Shown piece after piece: positions 27,158 through 37,098 of a DNA stretch of 64,000 bases (positions within the stretch are counted from its first letter, which is position 1; each line of letters starts with the position of its first letter). The notes beneath the pieces were generated by a model. It was not told where the DNA came from. It saw nothing but the letters and a program-made list of their open reading frames with translations, and did no database searches. The stretch is taken from the NCBI RefSeq assembly GCF_003646465.1, contig NZ_QZEX01000009.1, positions 25,841 through 89,840 on the forward strand, read 5' to 3'. A program made the translations under genes and the position numbers. The DNA is from Chachezhania antarctica. GTDB taxonomy: Bacteria; Pseudomonadota; Alphaproteobacteria; Rhodobacterales; Rhodobacteraceae.

Positions 27158-28153
27158 ATGCTTCGTATTGCTCACCTGATCGACGACACCCAGCCCGGCG
27201 GCGTGACCCGTTATCTCGACTTCCTGAAGTCCGACCCGGCCATGGCCCGGATCGCCCGACACGAGATCGTCCCCGTCCCCCGCACCCGGCCCTCCTCGGT
27301 CCGGGTCGAGGCCGATGTCATCGTCTCGCACCTGACGATCACCTGGCGGGGGCTGCCGGGGCTGATGTTGTTGCGCGCCCAAAACCCCGGCACGCCGCTG
27401 ATCCACATCGAACATAGCTATACCGCGGGGTTCGTGGCCGCGAATGTCTCGGCCAGGGCGCGGTTTTTCACCCTGCTGAGAAGCGCCTACGCCCTCTTCG
27501 ATCATGTCGTCGCCGTGAGCGACGCACAGGCCGCGTGGCTGGACGCCCGTGGGCTGGTCACCCCCCATGCGCTCCACGTGATCAGGCCCTGCGTCGACCT
27601 TGCGCCATTCCGGTCCCTCCCCCTGCCCGCGCTGAAGGCCCGCACCTTCGCGGCCATCGGGCGCTTCGACACTCAGAAAGGCTTCGACATCGCGGTCCGC
27701 GCCTTCCGCGAACTTCCCGGCGATGATCTGCGGCTTCACCTGATCGGTGACGGACCGGAACTGGCCAGCCTGAAAGCATTGGCCGAAGGGGATACCCGGA
27801 TCTCGTTCCCGGGTTTCGCCACCGACCCGGCCGAGGCGCTGGCCACCTGCGATGCCATTATGATGCCGTCGCGTTGGGAAGCCTACGGGCTTGTCGCTCT
27901 GGAAGCCATGGCTGCAAGGCGGCCCGTTCTGGCGGCGTCGATCGACGGGCTTCAGGATCACATCGCCGAAGGCGCGATCAGAGTTCCCGACGTGACGCTG
28001 GCCAGCTGGTGCGACGCGCTGGCCACTGCCACAAACGGTCTTGTCTGCGCCAATCCCCGGGCAGATGCAGAATCGCAGACCTCCAGCGCCTGGGAGGCTC
28101 TGATCGACGGGCTTGGCCTTCGGGAACCAACGGCGGTGCGTCTGGCGGCTTAG
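27158..28153 (+). CDS. Glycosyltransferase family 4 (group 1)
   Basis: 331 aa GT-B enzyme. N-terminal IAHLIDDTQPGGVTRYLDFL and the C-terminal donor-binding part (AIGRFDTQKGFDIAVRAF, then MMPSRWEAYGLVALEAMAARRPVLA) are typical, with the E-x7-E element in the latter. Last gene of the flippase operon; AAAGGA precedes the ATG. Confidence 0.9.
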   Translation: MLRIAHLIDDTQPGGVTRYLDFLKSDPAMARIARHEIVPVPRTRPSSVRVEADVIVSHLTITWRGLPGLMLLRAQNPGTPLIHIEHSYTAGFVAANVSARARFFTLLRSAYALFDHVVAVSDAQAAWLDARGLVTPHALHVIRPCVDLAPFRSLPLPALKARTFAAIGRFDTQKGFDIAVRAFRELPGDDLRLHLIGDGPELASLKALAEGDTRISFPGFATDPAEALATCDAIMMPSRWEAYGLVALEAMAARRPVLAASIDGLQDHIAEGAIRVPDVTLASWCDALATATNGLVCANPRADAESQTSSAWEALIDGLGLREPTAVRLAA

Positions 28154-28505
28154 TGCCCAATAGAGGGAAAGCGCAGGTCTCGCTGCGAATGCAGGCCGTG
28201 GCAAAGCACCAACGTCAGGGCACCGCAATAGCTGTTCCGGGCGGTCCTGTCGCAAACTTCTGCGCTGGTCAGAGGCCGGCGATCATCTATGCGGTCTACC
28301 CGACAACAGATGCCGGGAAAGCGCATTTGGCACGGACCGCTCCTTCTAATGGTCAAGTTTTTAGGGGCGGGCGAACTAAGCCAAGCGTTGAGCAAAGACA
28401 CGTCGCAGAAGCGGCAACTTCACAGTCTTGAGCCTGGCCAACGCCGCCGTGCGATCCTTGACCAGCCCCGCCTTTACAGCAGTCCTCTTCGACCTGTCAG
28501 TTTCC
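28154..28505. other. Intergenic region with an IS6-like end motif
   Basis: 352 bp between the exopolysaccharide operon and the acyl-CoA ligase gene. GGTCCTGTCGCAAACTTC (28243-28260) differs by one base from the ends of the IS6-type relics at 54987 and 63649-63666. No transposase frame is readable beside it, so at most a solo end remains. I see no gene or clear terminator in the rest. Confidence 0.5.
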
Positions 28506-30305
28506 TTACCCGTATAGCGCCTCGATCTGGCTCGCGTACTTCTCGGCAATGGACGCGCGGCGGACCTTCATCGTGGCGGTGACCTCGCCATCGTCGTGGT
28601 CGAGTTCCTTTGTCAGCATGTGGAACTTCCGGATCTGCGCGACCGAGGCCAGCGTTGCATTGGCCCGTGCGATCTCGGCTTCGATCATCTCGCGCACGGA
28701 CGGGTTTTCCGAAAGATTGCGGAAGTTGGTGTAGGCGATGCCCTGTTCTTCGGCCCATTTGGCGGTGGTGTCGAAATCCACCTGGATCAGGGCCGACACG
28801 AACTTCCGTTTCTCGCCGATGACGATGCATTCTTTGATGAAGGGGCTCGATTTCATCGTGTTCTCGATCTCGGACGGGGACAGGTTCTTGCCGCCTGCCG
28901 TGATCATGATGTCCTTCAGACGATCGACGATGTGATACTGCCCGTCTTCAACCCGGGCCACGTCGCCGGTGTGCAGCCAGCCGTCGCGGATCGTGTTTTC
29001 GGTCGCCGCGTCGTTCTTGTAGTAGCCCGAAAAGACGAGGTCCGAGCGGATCATCAGCTCGTCCGCTTCGCCCAGCCGGACCTCGGCATTCACGACCGGT
29101 TTGCCGACAGACCCGGGGTTCTGCAGATCGGGCGTCTGGGCCAGGATCACGCCGCTGGTTTCGGTTGCGCCGTAGGCTTCCAGCAGCGGCACACCAATGG
29201 CGCGGAAATAGGTGACGATCATGGGCGAAATCGGCGCCGCACCGGTCATGGCGACGCGCGCCTTGCGCAGACCCACGAAGTTCTGAAGCGACCGGAAAAC
29301 AAGCCAGTACCAGATCCGGAAGGCCAGCTTCTGACCCGCGCTGCGTTTGGCCGGGGGCACGTTGGCGAACCCGTCGCAAGCCTTCAGTGCGCGGTCATAC
29401 AGCGCCTTTCGATAGCCGCCTGCCTCCAACATGCCGATATGGATCGAGGCCTGCAGTTTTTCCCAGATCCGGGGCACACCAAGAAAAACGGTGGGGGCCA
29501 CTTCGCGCAGGTCCTCCTGCACCGTCCGCAGGCTTTCGCCGAAATTCACCTGCGCGCCCGTATAGCTGGGGCCAAATACGGTGAAGGCCTGTTCGGCCAC
29601 GTGGCAGAGCGGCAGGTAGGACAGGTAGCGATCCGCGGCGGTCAGGCCGAAATGGCTTTCAAAGGCCACCGCCTGCGCACGGATGTTGCGATAGCTGAGC
29701 ATCGCGCCCTTGGGTTTCCCGGTCGACCCGGAGGTGTAGATCATCAGGCCAATATCGTCGGCGGTCTGCGTCTTCAGCACCTCTTCCGTGAGGCCCGGAT
29801 TGGTCTGCCGATCCGCGTGGCCGTCGGCTTCGAGCTGGGCGAAGCTGGTCACCTGGCCGGGTGGGTAGGCGCGCATGCCCTTGGTTTCCATGACCACGAT
29901 GGCGGTCAGCTTGGGTAGCCCGTCGCGGATCTCGAGGATCTTGTCGACCTGCTCCTGATCTTCGCAGATCACGATGGAGCTGTCGGAATGTTCCAGCACA
30001 TAGCCTACTTCGGAGGCCGGGCTGGTGGGGTACACACCGACCGTGACTGCACCGGACAGTCCCGCGCCCATCTGGGACAGAAGCCATTCGATCCGGTTCT
30101 CCGACAGGACAGCGACATGGCCGTTTGCGGGCAGGCCCATCAGGCGCAGACCATGGGCCACGTCGCGGGCGCGATCATAATAGGCGGCCCACGTCGTGGG
30201 CTGCCAGATGCCGAAATCCTTCTGGCGGATGGCGATGTCACCCGGTCGGGTTTCGGCCTGCTCGCGCAGCATGGCGGGCAGGGTCAGGTCGGGGAGGTCG
30301 GTCAT
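28506..30305 (-). CDS. Long-chain acyl-CoA ligase/AMP-dependent synthetase
   Basis: 599 aa ANL-family adenylate-forming enzyme that makes acyl-CoA from a carboxylic acid, ATP and CoA. P-loop YTSGSTGKPKGAM (about 191-203), adenine motif EAYGATETSGV, the GDV and RLKDIMITAGGKNLSP hinge region are all present. Length and sequence fit the FadD15-like long-chain group rather than short aromatic ligases. It is last in the liv operon and overlaps livF by one base, so it probably activates the acid brought in by that importer. Confidence 0.88.
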   Translation of the reverse strand: MTDLPDLTLPAMLREQAETRPGDIAIRQKDFGIWQPTTWAAYYDRARDVAHGLRLMGLPANGHVAVLSENRIEWLLSQMGAGLSGAVTVGVYPTSPASEVGYVLEHSDSSIVICEDQEQVDKILEIRDGLPKLTAIVVMETKGMRAYPPGQVTSFAQLEADGHADRQTNPGLTEEVLKTQTADDIGLMIYTSGSTGKPKGAMLSYRNIRAQAVAFESHFGLTAADRYLSYLPLCHVAEQAFTVFGPSYTGAQVNFGESLRTVQEDLREVAPTVFLGVPRIWEKLQASIHIGMLEAGGYRKALYDRALKACDGFANVPPAKRSAGQKLAFRIWYWLVFRSLQNFVGLRKARVAMTGAAPISPMIVTYFRAIGVPLLEAYGATETSGVILAQTPDLQNPGSVGKPVVNAEVRLGEADELMIRSDLVFSGYYKNDAATENTIRDGWLHTGDVARVEDGQYHIVDRLKDIMITAGGKNLSPSEIENTMKSSPFIKECIVIGEKRKFVSALIQVDFDTTAKWAEEQGIAYTNFRNLSENPSVREMIEAEIARANATLASVAQIRKFHMLTKELDHDDGEVTATMKVRRASIAEKYASQIEALYG

Positions 30306-31111
30306 CAGCTAAGCCACCTCTTGCGGCGCTTGTAGTGCTTGATCTCGCGGAAGGAACGTTGCCCGCTTCCCCCGTGACCAAGGTAGAATTCACGGACGTC
30401 ATCGTCGGCCATCAGCCGTTCGGTGGGGCCGTCCAGCTGGATTCGGCCGTTTTCCATGATGTAGCCGTATTGCGAAATCGCCAGCGCTACGGCGGCGTTC
30501 TGTTCGACCAGCAGCATGGACACCCCGGTTTCCCGGTTGATATGCGCAATGATGGTGAAGATCTCTTCGACCAGCAGGGGCGACAGGCCCAGCGACGGTT
30601 CATCGAGCAGGATCAGCGACGGTTTCGCGACCAGCGCGCGCCCGATGGCCAGCATCTGCTGTTCGCCGCCCGAAAGGTAGCCCGCGCGGGAGTTGCGGCG
30701 TTCCTTCAGGCGGGGAAAATAGGTGTAGACCTGTTCGAAATCCGCGGTCTCGCCGCTGCGACCCGACAGGGCATAGGTGGCGGCGACAAGGTTTTCCTCG
30801 ACCGTCAGGTCATCGAACACGCGGCGCCCTTCCATCACGTGGAAAAGCCCGTTTCGGACAAGCTGGTGCGGGGACGTGCCCGCGGTGTCAGTGCCGTTGA
30901 ACCGGATGCGGCCGGCGGTCAGCTCTCCGTTTTCCAGCGCCAGCAGGCCCGAGATCGCCTTCAGCGTCGAAGACTTCCCGGCCCCGTTGGAGCCCAGAAG
31001 GGCCACGACCTGGCCCTTCGGTACGTTCAGGGACAGACCGCGGAGGGCCTGGATGGACCCTTTGTAGGTCAGCTCGATATTCTCGATCTCAAGGATCGCC
31101 TCCGCGGTCAT
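30305..31111 (-). CDS. livF: Branched-chain amino acid-type ABC transporter ATPase
   Basis: 268 aa ATPase of the HAAT family. Walker A GSNGAGKSST (39-48), signature LSGGEQQMLAIGRAL and Walker B LILLDEPSLGLSP are canonical; the GLFHVMEGRRVFDDLTVEEN block is diagnostic of LivF. A basic C-terminal tail (KHYKRRKRWLS) is slightly longer than usual. It lies 6 bp after livK. Confidence 0.88.
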   Translation of the reverse strand: MTAEAILEIENIELTYKGSIQALRGLSLNVPKGQVVALLGSNGAGKSSTLKAISGLLALENGELTAGRIRFNGTDTAGTSPHQLVRNGLFHVMEGRRVFDDLTVEENLVAATYALSGRSGETADFEQVYTYFPRLKERRNSRAGYLSGGEQQMLAIGRALVAKPSLILLDEPSLGLSPLLVEEIFTIIAHINRETGVSMLLVEQNAAVALAISQYGYIMENGRIQLDGPTERLMADDDVREFYLGHGGSGQRSFREIKHYKRRKRWLS

Positions 31112-31117
31112 CTGGCT

Positions 31118-32290
31118 TTACTCCACGCTGATCCAGTCGGAGACTGGGAGCATTTTGCCCTCCGACGCCGAGAACTGGTACACGCGGCCCACGGGGACCG
31201 AGTTGCCGGGAACCGAGATCGGCAGACCCATGATGCCGCCCGTGTCGAAATCCTCGATGGAATTCAGCGCAGCTTTGAGGTTGGCACCCGTCATCTCTTC
31301 GCCCGCGTCCAGAACGCGCTTGGCGCTTTCGACCATGAGCATCGCCGACAGGAAGCCCTGCATGTAGCCGGTGGAGACGTATTCCGGCTGCATTTCACGG
31401 ATCTTGGCGAGCATCGGCGCATCGCCGTCTTCGTCGTAGTAGTAGCGGTAGGGCATCACGCCCATGTAACCATCGGCCGCTTCACCGACCCCGGCCCAGA
31501 GCGAGCTGTCCATCGACCAGAAGGTGCCCATGAACTTGGTGTCGAGGCCAAGTTCCTTCGCCTGGCTGATGAATTCCGGCTGAGGCGCCAGAACATAACC
31601 GTGGAAGATCGCGTAGTCGGGACGCGCGCGGCGCAGCTTGAGTACCTCGGTGGACACATCGACAGCGCCCGGCGGCGTGATGATTTCCAGCACGACATCA
31701 AGGCCCAGTTCCTCGGCCTTCGCCTTGGCGGGTTTGATGGGATCGCGGCCGAATTCGGTGTCCGAGTTGATCAGCGCGATGCTGGCACCCGGCGTTTCCT
31801 GCGCGATATATTCCAGCAGGATATCGAGCATTTCCGAATAATCGGGACCCGGGATGAAGGTATAGGGATAGGCTTCCGGATCGTTCAGTTCCGATGCGAA
31901 GGACGCCCCGCCCATGATCATGTCGCCGCTGCGCGCCAGTTCGGGCGCGATGGTCTTCGCGAACCCGGTGGAGTCACCGTAGTACAGGTGAATGTCTTCC
32001 TGGCTGGTCAGCTTGTTGAAGACGGCAACGGACTGGTCGACCTTGTAGCCGGTGTCTTCATAGGCAAGACGGACAGTGTAGCCGTCGATCCCGCCGGCTT
32101 CGTTCACCATCGAGATATAGTCCTGCATCCCCTTTTCGACGGCGAGCCCGGCAAAGGCAAAGACGCCGGTCATGGGCAGCGAGCCCCCGATGACGATCTC
32201 CTTGTCCTGTGCCTGCACGGCGCCAATACCAAGCCCGAGGCTGGCAGCCCCGGCCAGAAGGCCCATGGTCATGCGTCTGGTCGTGTTCAT
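31118..32290 (-). CDS. livK: Branched-chain amino acid-type ABC transporter substrate-binding protein
   Basis: 390 aa periplasmic receptor (Peripla_BP_6). Signal peptide MNTTRRMTMGLLAGAASLGL with cleavage near AVQAQ. The ATG at 32290 follows GGGAGGAA; the frame extends five codons further without an SD. The ligand is uncertain: in liv clusters with an acyl-CoA ligase it is often an aromatic or aliphatic acid rather than leucine. Confidence 0.88.
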   Translation of the reverse strand: MNTTRRMTMGLLAGAASLGLGIGAVQAQDKEIVIGGSLPMTGVFAFAGLAVEKGMQDYISMVNEAGGIDGYTVRLAYEDTGYKVDQSVAVFNKLTSQEDIHLYYGDSTGFAKTIAPELARSGDMIMGGASFASELNDPEAYPYTFIPGPDYSEMLDILLEYIAQETPGASIALINSDTEFGRDPIKPAKAKAEELGLDVVLEIITPPGAVDVSTEVLKLRRARPDYAIFHGYVLAPQPEFISQAKELGLDTKFMGTFWSMDSSLWAGVGEAADGYMGVMPYRYYYDEDGDAPMLAKIREMQPEYVSTGYMQGFLSAMLMVESAKRVLDAGEEMTGANLKAALNSIEDFDTGGIMGLPISVPGNSVPVGRVYQFSASEGKMLPVSDWISVE

Positions 32291-32319
32291 TAAAGTTCCT
32301 CCCATTTACGAACGTTGAT

Positions 32320-33363
32320 TCATGTTCTGAACGGCCACAGCCGAAAGAACCGGCGGATCCGCTGGATAATTTCGGCCAAGCCCTGCGGTTCGAAGATCAG
32401 GAAGCCGACGATCAGCGCGCCGAAGACAACCGTCCGCACCGGCGACAGTAGCGCCCCGGCGTTGGGGACAAGCGGGCTGATCCATTCGACCCCGTAGCGC
32501 AGCAGTTCCGGCGCCAGCGTCATGAAGACGGCGCCAAGGATGCCACCCAGGATCGTGCCCATGCCGCCGACGATGATCGCGGCCAGCAGGAAGATCGAGG
32601 TCAGGAGCGGAAAGCTTTCCGGCGTCACGACGCGGAAGAAATAGGCCCACAGCCCGCCCGCCATCCCGGCATAGAAGGACGCGATGGAAAAGCTCATCAG
32701 CTTGTAGCGCAGAAGCGGAATGCCCAGCACCTCGGCTGAAATATCGCGGTCGCGGATTGCGATGAAGGCCCGCCCGATCCGCGTGCGGAACAGGTTCGCG
32801 GCCCCCAGTACCATCAGTACCGTGACCGGCATGATGACCCAGTAAAGCGAGAAATAGGTGGTCAGCTCTGCCCCGAAGATGGTCAGCGGCGGGATGTTGA
32901 TGCCCGTGGCGCCGCCGGTGATCCCGTCGAAATGGACGAAGCAGAAATGCAGGATGAAGGACGCGGCGATCGTCGCGATGGCCAGGTACAGCCCCTTCAC
33001 CTTCAGGCTGGGCAGACCGACAAGGATCCCAAGCGCCGCCGCGACCAGCCCGGCGGCGATCAGGTTGACCCAGAAGGGCGTGCCAAGGTTGGTTTCAAGC
33101 CACGCGACCGTATAGGCGCCCACCGCCATGAAGGCGGCGTGGCCCAGCGACACCAGCCCGGTGAACCCGGTCAGGATGTTCAACCCGGTCGCGGCCGCCA
33201 CGTTGATCGCCACAAGGCAGGTCAGGTACAGCCAGTAGTCGTTCACCACGAAGGGCAGCGCGACAAGGGAAGCCGCGAAGATCGCCAGCCAGACCCGCTG
33301 CGGCTGTGTCGTCAGCAGGGATTCGTCGGCACGATAAGTCTCTTTTGCGGTCCCGATGATCAT
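32320..33363 (-). CDS. livM: Branched-chain amino acid-type ABC transporter permease
   Basis: 347 aa with eight or more hydrophobic segments. LivM-type landmarks: GFTGLVSLGHAAFMAVGAY, the LPSLKVKGLYLAIATIAA segment and the IGRAFIAIRDRDISAEVLGI cytoplasmic loop. Its ATG directly adjoins the livH stop. Confidence 0.88.
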   Translation of the reverse strand: MIIGTAKETYRADESLLTTQPQRVWLAIFAASLVALPFVVNDYWLYLTCLVAINVAAATGLNILTGFTGLVSLGHAAFMAVGAYTVAWLETNLGTPFWVNLIAAGLVAAALGILVGLPSLKVKGLYLAIATIAASFILHFCFVHFDGITGGATGINIPPLTIFGAELTTYFSLYWVIMPVTVLMVLGAANLFRTRIGRAFIAIRDRDISAEVLGIPLLRYKLMSFSIASFYAGMAGGLWAYFFRVVTPESFPLLTSIFLLAAIIVGGMGTILGGILGAVFMTLAPELLRYGVEWISPLVPNAGALLSPVRTVVFGALIVGFLIFEPQGLAEIIQRIRRFFRLWPFRT

Positions 33364-34248
33364 TTACAGCCTCTCGATCTCATGCGTGCCGAAAAGGCCG
33401 AAGGGACGGATCACGATGGCCACGATCAGAAGGCCGAAGGTCACGACGCTGGAGTATTCGCCGCCCAGATATGTTCCGGCCCAGGACTGGATCAGCCCCA
33501 GCGCCAGCCCGCCGATCAAGGCGCCCAGAATGCTGTCGAGCCCGCCGATGATCACCACCACCAGCGCTGACAGGCCGAAAACGCCCATCGTGGTCGAAAT
33601 GCCCCCGATCGCGCCCAGCAACACGCCGGCCCCCGCGGCAGTGGCGCAGCCCACGATCCACGCCACCGAAAAGACGCCCGGCACGTTGATCCCGCAGGAA
33701 TAGGCCGCGGCCTGATCCGTCGCCGTGGCGCGCAGCGCGACGCCGCCGCGCCAGAACCGGAAGAGCGCAAGGAAGATGCCCATGGCCACGGCGGCCACGA
33801 CGAAGGTCACCGCGATCTTGCGCGAGACATAGGCCTCGCCCAAAAACAGCGGCTTGGTCGATATGAAGGCCGGCAGGGTCCTCGGATCGGCGCCCCACAT
33901 CAGTTCGGTCAGCCCCACAAGGATCGACCCCAGTCCGACCGTCACCATGAAGACGGAAATCGGGTTTTCCCCCAGCATCGGCCGGATCAATCCGCGCTCG
34001 ACAATGCCGCCCACGATACCGCCGCCGATGATGGCCAGCGGCAGCGCCAGCCAGGGAGAGAAATTCCACCCAGCGGCGAAGGCAAAGAACAGGTAGCCGC
34101 CCAGCATCAGCACTTCGCTGACGGCCAGGTTCACGACCCGCGTGGCCTTGTAGATCAGCACATAGGCCAGCGCGGTCAGCGCCAGCAGCGCACCCGACCC
34201 CAGCCCGGCAAGCGAGACTTCGATGAAGAACAGGAAATCGGGATTCAT
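33364..34248 (-). CDS. livH: Branched-chain amino acid-type ABC transporter permease
   Basis: 294 aa from the ATG at 34248; the open frame runs further into livG but that part is not coding. Typical LivH features: LTALAYVLIYKATRVVNLAVSE near the N-terminus and a GVALRATATDQAAAYSCGI loop. Overlaps livG by 4 bp. Pairs with LivM. Confidence 0.88.
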   Translation of the reverse strand: MNPDFLFFIEVSLAGLGSGALLALTALAYVLIYKATRVVNLAVSEVLMLGGYLFFAFAAGWNFSPWLALPLAIIGGGIVGGIVERGLIRPMLGENPISVFMVTVGLGSILVGLTELMWGADPRTLPAFISTKPLFLGEAYVSRKIAVTFVVAAVAMGIFLALFRFWRGGVALRATATDQAAAYSCGINVPGVFSVAWIVGCATAAGAGVLLGAIGGISTTMGVFGLSALVVVIIGGLDSILGALIGGLALGLIQSWAGTYLGGEYSSVVTFGLLIVAIVIRPFGLFGTHEIERL

Positions 34249-35087
34249 GCGGCCCTCTCGGCTGCAAGGCGTTTCATCAGCGCGGCCGGATCGCCGCTGC
34301 CCAGGTAGGCCTCGGCCACGTGGGGATCGGCCTGCACCTCGGCCGGTAGGCCTTGCGCGATGACCTTGCCGAAATTCAGCACCGACACGTGATCCGAGAT
34401 ATCCATCACCAGCCCCATGTCGTGTTCGACCATCAGGATGGAGATGCCCCATTCCTCCTTCACGTCGAGGATGAATCGGGCCATGTCCTCGGTCTCTTCG
34501 CGGTTCATGCCGGCGACGGGTTCGTCCAGCAGCAGGATCCGCGGCCGCATCGCAAGCGCACGGGCCAGTTCAACCCGTTTCTGGAGGCCATAGGACAGGA
34601 CCGAAACCGGCATGTTGCGGATATGGTCGATTTCAAGGAAGTCGATGATCCGCTCTTCGACCTCCCGGCGAAGCTCTTCCTCTTCCCGGGCGGCGCGACC
34701 GGCATAGACGAAGGCCTGCAGAAGATTTGTCTTCATGTGTCCGTGGCGGCCCAGCTTGATGTTGTCGAGAACGGTCATCCCCCGGAACAGCGCAATGTTC
34801 TGGAACGACCGCGCCATGCCCAGCACCGCGCGCTTGGGCGGGCGCAGGCCGGTGACGTCCTGACCATCCAGCAGAACGCGGCCGCTGCTGGGGCGATAGA
34901 ACCCCGAGATGCAGTTGAAGACCGATGTCTTGCCCGCACCGTTCGGCCCGATCAGCGCGGTGATCTGCCCCGCCTTCGCGGTGAAGGAGACGCTCTGCAG
35001 CGCCTTGATGCCGCCAAAGGACAGCGTGACGTCTTCGACCGTCAGTTCGGCCGGCGTCAGATCGGCACCGTTCATGTCATTTGCCAT
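34245..35087 (-). CDS. livG: Branched-chain amino acid-type ABC transporter ATPase
   Basis: 280 aa from the ATG at 35087, which follows GGGGAGG; the frame is open up to 35192 without further support. Walker A GPNGAGKTSVF, signature LSYGLQKRVELARAL and Walker B ILLLDEPVAGMNREE are LivG-like. First gene of the liv operon, facing the TetR regulator across a 251-bp gap. Confidence 0.88.
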   Translation of the reverse strand: MANDMNGADLTPAELTVEDVTLSFGGIKALQSVSFTAKAGQITALIGPNGAGKTSVFNCISGFYRPSSGRVLLDGQDVTGLRPPKRAVLGMARSFQNIALFRGMTVLDNIKLGRHGHMKTNLLQAFVYAGRAAREEEELRREVEERIIDFLEIDHIRNMPVSVLSYGLQKRVELARALAMRPRILLLDEPVAGMNREETEDMARFILDVKEEWGISILMVEHDMGLVMDISDHVSVLNFGKVIAQGLPAEVQADPHVAEAYLGSGDPAALMKRLAAERAA

Positions 35088-35338
35088 GGCTGCAGCGCCT
35101 CCCCGTGCTGCCTGCCGCACGACCCGCGCGGCATTCCCCCCTACTCTCCGAAAGAAAGGGTACCCATAAGTAACTATCTTTCGCAACGGCAAAATACCGA
35201 CCCCGAGTGTCCGTCAAAGTTGCCGTTAGGGAAGCAGCCTCCCAAGGTTGAAGTCGGTCGGCGTACCTGACGGATTTGACGAGGAGTTACCCATCGGTAT
35301 ACATCTTACGCATCAGAACCAAGAAGGCCGAGAAGCCG

Positions 35339-35962
35339 ATGCCCGACCCTGCCCTGTCAACGTCACCCTGGGGATCGCGCGCAGATCGCGCGGCCGAGCG
35401 CGATGCAAAGCGAAAGGCCGTTCTGACGACGGCGGTGCGCTTTTTCAATTCAAAGGGCTTTGCAGCGACGTCGCTGGATGACGTGGCCAAAGCGTTGCAG
35501 GTCACGAAGCCCACGATCTATCACTATTTCTCCAGCAAGGACGAAATTCTGTTCGAATGCGTTCGCCTTGGGCTGGAAGCGATCCGCGATGCCGCCGAAC
35601 AGGTCCGCGCGCGGGGCGGTTCGGGCCGCGAGCGGCTGGAGGCCCTGATGCTGGAATACGCGCTGGTGATGACGCGCGATTTCGGGATCTGCGTGACGCG
35701 CACGTCCGACGACCAGCTTGGGGACGACAGCCGCGTGAGGTTCCGCGCATTGAAGCGCGAGATCGATCTGATCCTGCGGGATGTGATCACCGACGGGATG
35801 GAGGACGGAACGCTTGCACAGGGCGATCCACGGGTCGTGTGTTTCACGATTTCCGGGGCACTCAACTGGATCGCTCGCTGGTACCGGCCCAACGGCCCGA
35901 TGACCGCCCAGGACGTGGCACGCAGCACTGTCGCGACCCTTATGGCGGGCCTGGCATCGTAG
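35339..35962 (+). CDS. TetR family transcriptional regulator
   Basis: 207 aa. The N-terminal HTH (about 25-70) reads RFFNSKGFAATSLDDVAKALQVTKPTIYHYFSSKDEIL. The C-terminal ligand domain resembles regulators of acyl-CoA metabolism (FadR/PaaR-like), though this is loose. The ATG at 35339 has an SD-like AGAAG; the frame opens 21 codons earlier. Divergent from livG, so it likely represses the liv/acyl-CoA ligase operon with an acid or its CoA ester as effector. Confidence 0.8.
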   Translation: MPDPALSTSPWGSRADRAAERDAKRKAVLTTAVRFFNSKGFAATSLDDVAKALQVTKPTIYHYFSSKDEILFECVRLGLEAIRDAAEQVRARGGSGRERLEALMLEYALVMTRDFGICVTRTSDDQLGDDSRVRFRALKREIDLILRDVITDGMEDGTLAQGDPRVVCFTISGALNWIARWYRPNGPMTAQDVARSTVATLMAGLAS

Positions 35963-36155
35963 GATGCGACTTTGGGTCCTGAGACTGATCGAGGTGGTCT
36001 TGGAGTCTCGACCACTTTGCCGCCGGGCGCAGCACCTGAACGCCGGCGAGTTCCACCGAAAGGTTTTCGATCGGCGTCCGTGGTCAAGGCAAGAGTAATG
36101 CGGCGCCGAAGGTCCGCGAAAAAGCGTACAGTGAACTTTCGGGGGGGAGACAGCC

Positions 36156-36413
36156 ATGTCGCGCAAAGCAATCCATAAAGCTCATATCATTTCCGTCGAT
36201 CCCGAACTGGGCGTCATCCCGCGGGGCGATTCCCTGATCGAGGGACACTGGCGCAGTACTTCGCCAGGGTGCGCAGCGTGACGGGCGATATCTATTTGCC
36301 GGACGACATGAGGATCGCCAACCAACCGGGCGGATGCGGGGATCACGACGCTTTACGGCTGGCCGCAAAACAACAGCTCTCCCGAGCACGCGTCCGCCGC
36401 TGTCAAAGGCTGA
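36156..36413 (+). pseudogene. Decayed amidohydrolase/chlorohydrolase-family gene
   Basis: The first 31 codons after the ATG at 36156 (preceded by GGGGGGAGA) look like an amidohydrolase N-terminus (KAHIISVDPELGVIPRGDSLIEG). Shifted frames then give YFARVRSVTGDIYLPDDMRIAN and TTLYGWPQNNSSPEHASAAVKG, matching the family's later TTLxDWxHNxxSPEH region. Intact members are about 450 aa; here deletions and at least two frameshifts leave about 260 bp. No function is expected. Confidence 0.7.
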
Positions 36414-36441
36414 TGGCGACAACCTGACAAAGTCCCTGAGC

Positions 36442-37098
36442 CTACTTCCCCGGTCCGTAGTTGGAGAAGGCGGCGATCACCTCCTCGATCTGTGCGTCGC
36501 TCAGTATGACGGGTTCGCCCGCGGTACGGGACAGGAGATCCACGCGTGCGAGGTTCTCCAGTTCTTCCATCCGCCAGAGCGCCCGGTCGAGGCTTTCACC
36601 TACCACCGTTGCACCGTGGTTCGTCATCAGGCAGCCGTGCCGGTTGCGCATTGCTTCGGCCACGTGTTCGGCCAGTTCGGAACTGCCGAACATAGCGTAA
36701 GGCGTGATCGGCACGTCGTTGCCGCCGAAGGCCGCGATCATGTAGTGGCAGGCCGGGATCGGTCGGCCCTGCATGGCCACGGCCGTGGCATGGGCCGGAT
36801 GAGCGTGGACTGTCGCCGACATGTCGGGCCGTGCCGCCAACAGGCGCTGGTGAAAGCGCCACTCGGTCGAAGGTCGCAGATCGCCTCCCATATCGGGTTC
36901 GCCCTCGGGCGGCAGGCGGATGATCATTTCGGGTGTCATCCGGTCGTAGGGAACGCCTGAGGGGGTGATCAGGATCGCGTCCGGCACCCGGACGGAAATG
37001 TTGCCCGAGGTCCCCTGGTTGATGCCGCGGTCATTCATCCAGCGGCAGGCATCAATAATGGCTTGCCGGGTCTCCGTCGTGTCGGTGTAGCGGGTCAT
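36442..37098 (-). CDS. Class II aldolase/adducin family protein (FucA/Ald2-like)
   Basis: 218 aa metal-dependent aldolase. The ligand set of L-fuculose-1-phosphate aldolase is visible: Glu79 (STEW), His98 and His100 (VHAHPAH), His161 (MTNHGA). The NHGATVVGESLDRALWRMEELE stretch is closer to fuculose/ribulose-phosphate aldolases than to MtnB dehydratases. Next to MtnK- and MtnA-like genes it fits the aldolase of DHAP-shunt or 5-deoxyribose salvage (ketose-1-phosphate to DHAP plus an aldehyde). Overlaps the regulator gene by 4 bp. Confidence 0.85.
   Translation of the reverse strand: MTRYTDTTETRQAIIDACRWMNDRGINQGTSGNISVRVPDAILITPSGVPYDRMTPEMIIRLPPEGEPDMGGDLRPSTEWRFHQRLLAARPDMSATVHAHPAHATAVAMQGRPIPACHYMIAAFGGNDVPITPYAMFGSSELAEHVAEAMRNRHGCLMTNHGATVVGESLDRALWRMEELENLARVDLLSRTAGEPVILSDAQIEEVIAAFSNYGPGK

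Noticed and set aside
30125..32293. 722-codon plus-strand frame opposite livF and livK
   Set aside because: Same reason: a shadow of clearly recognised genes, without motifs.
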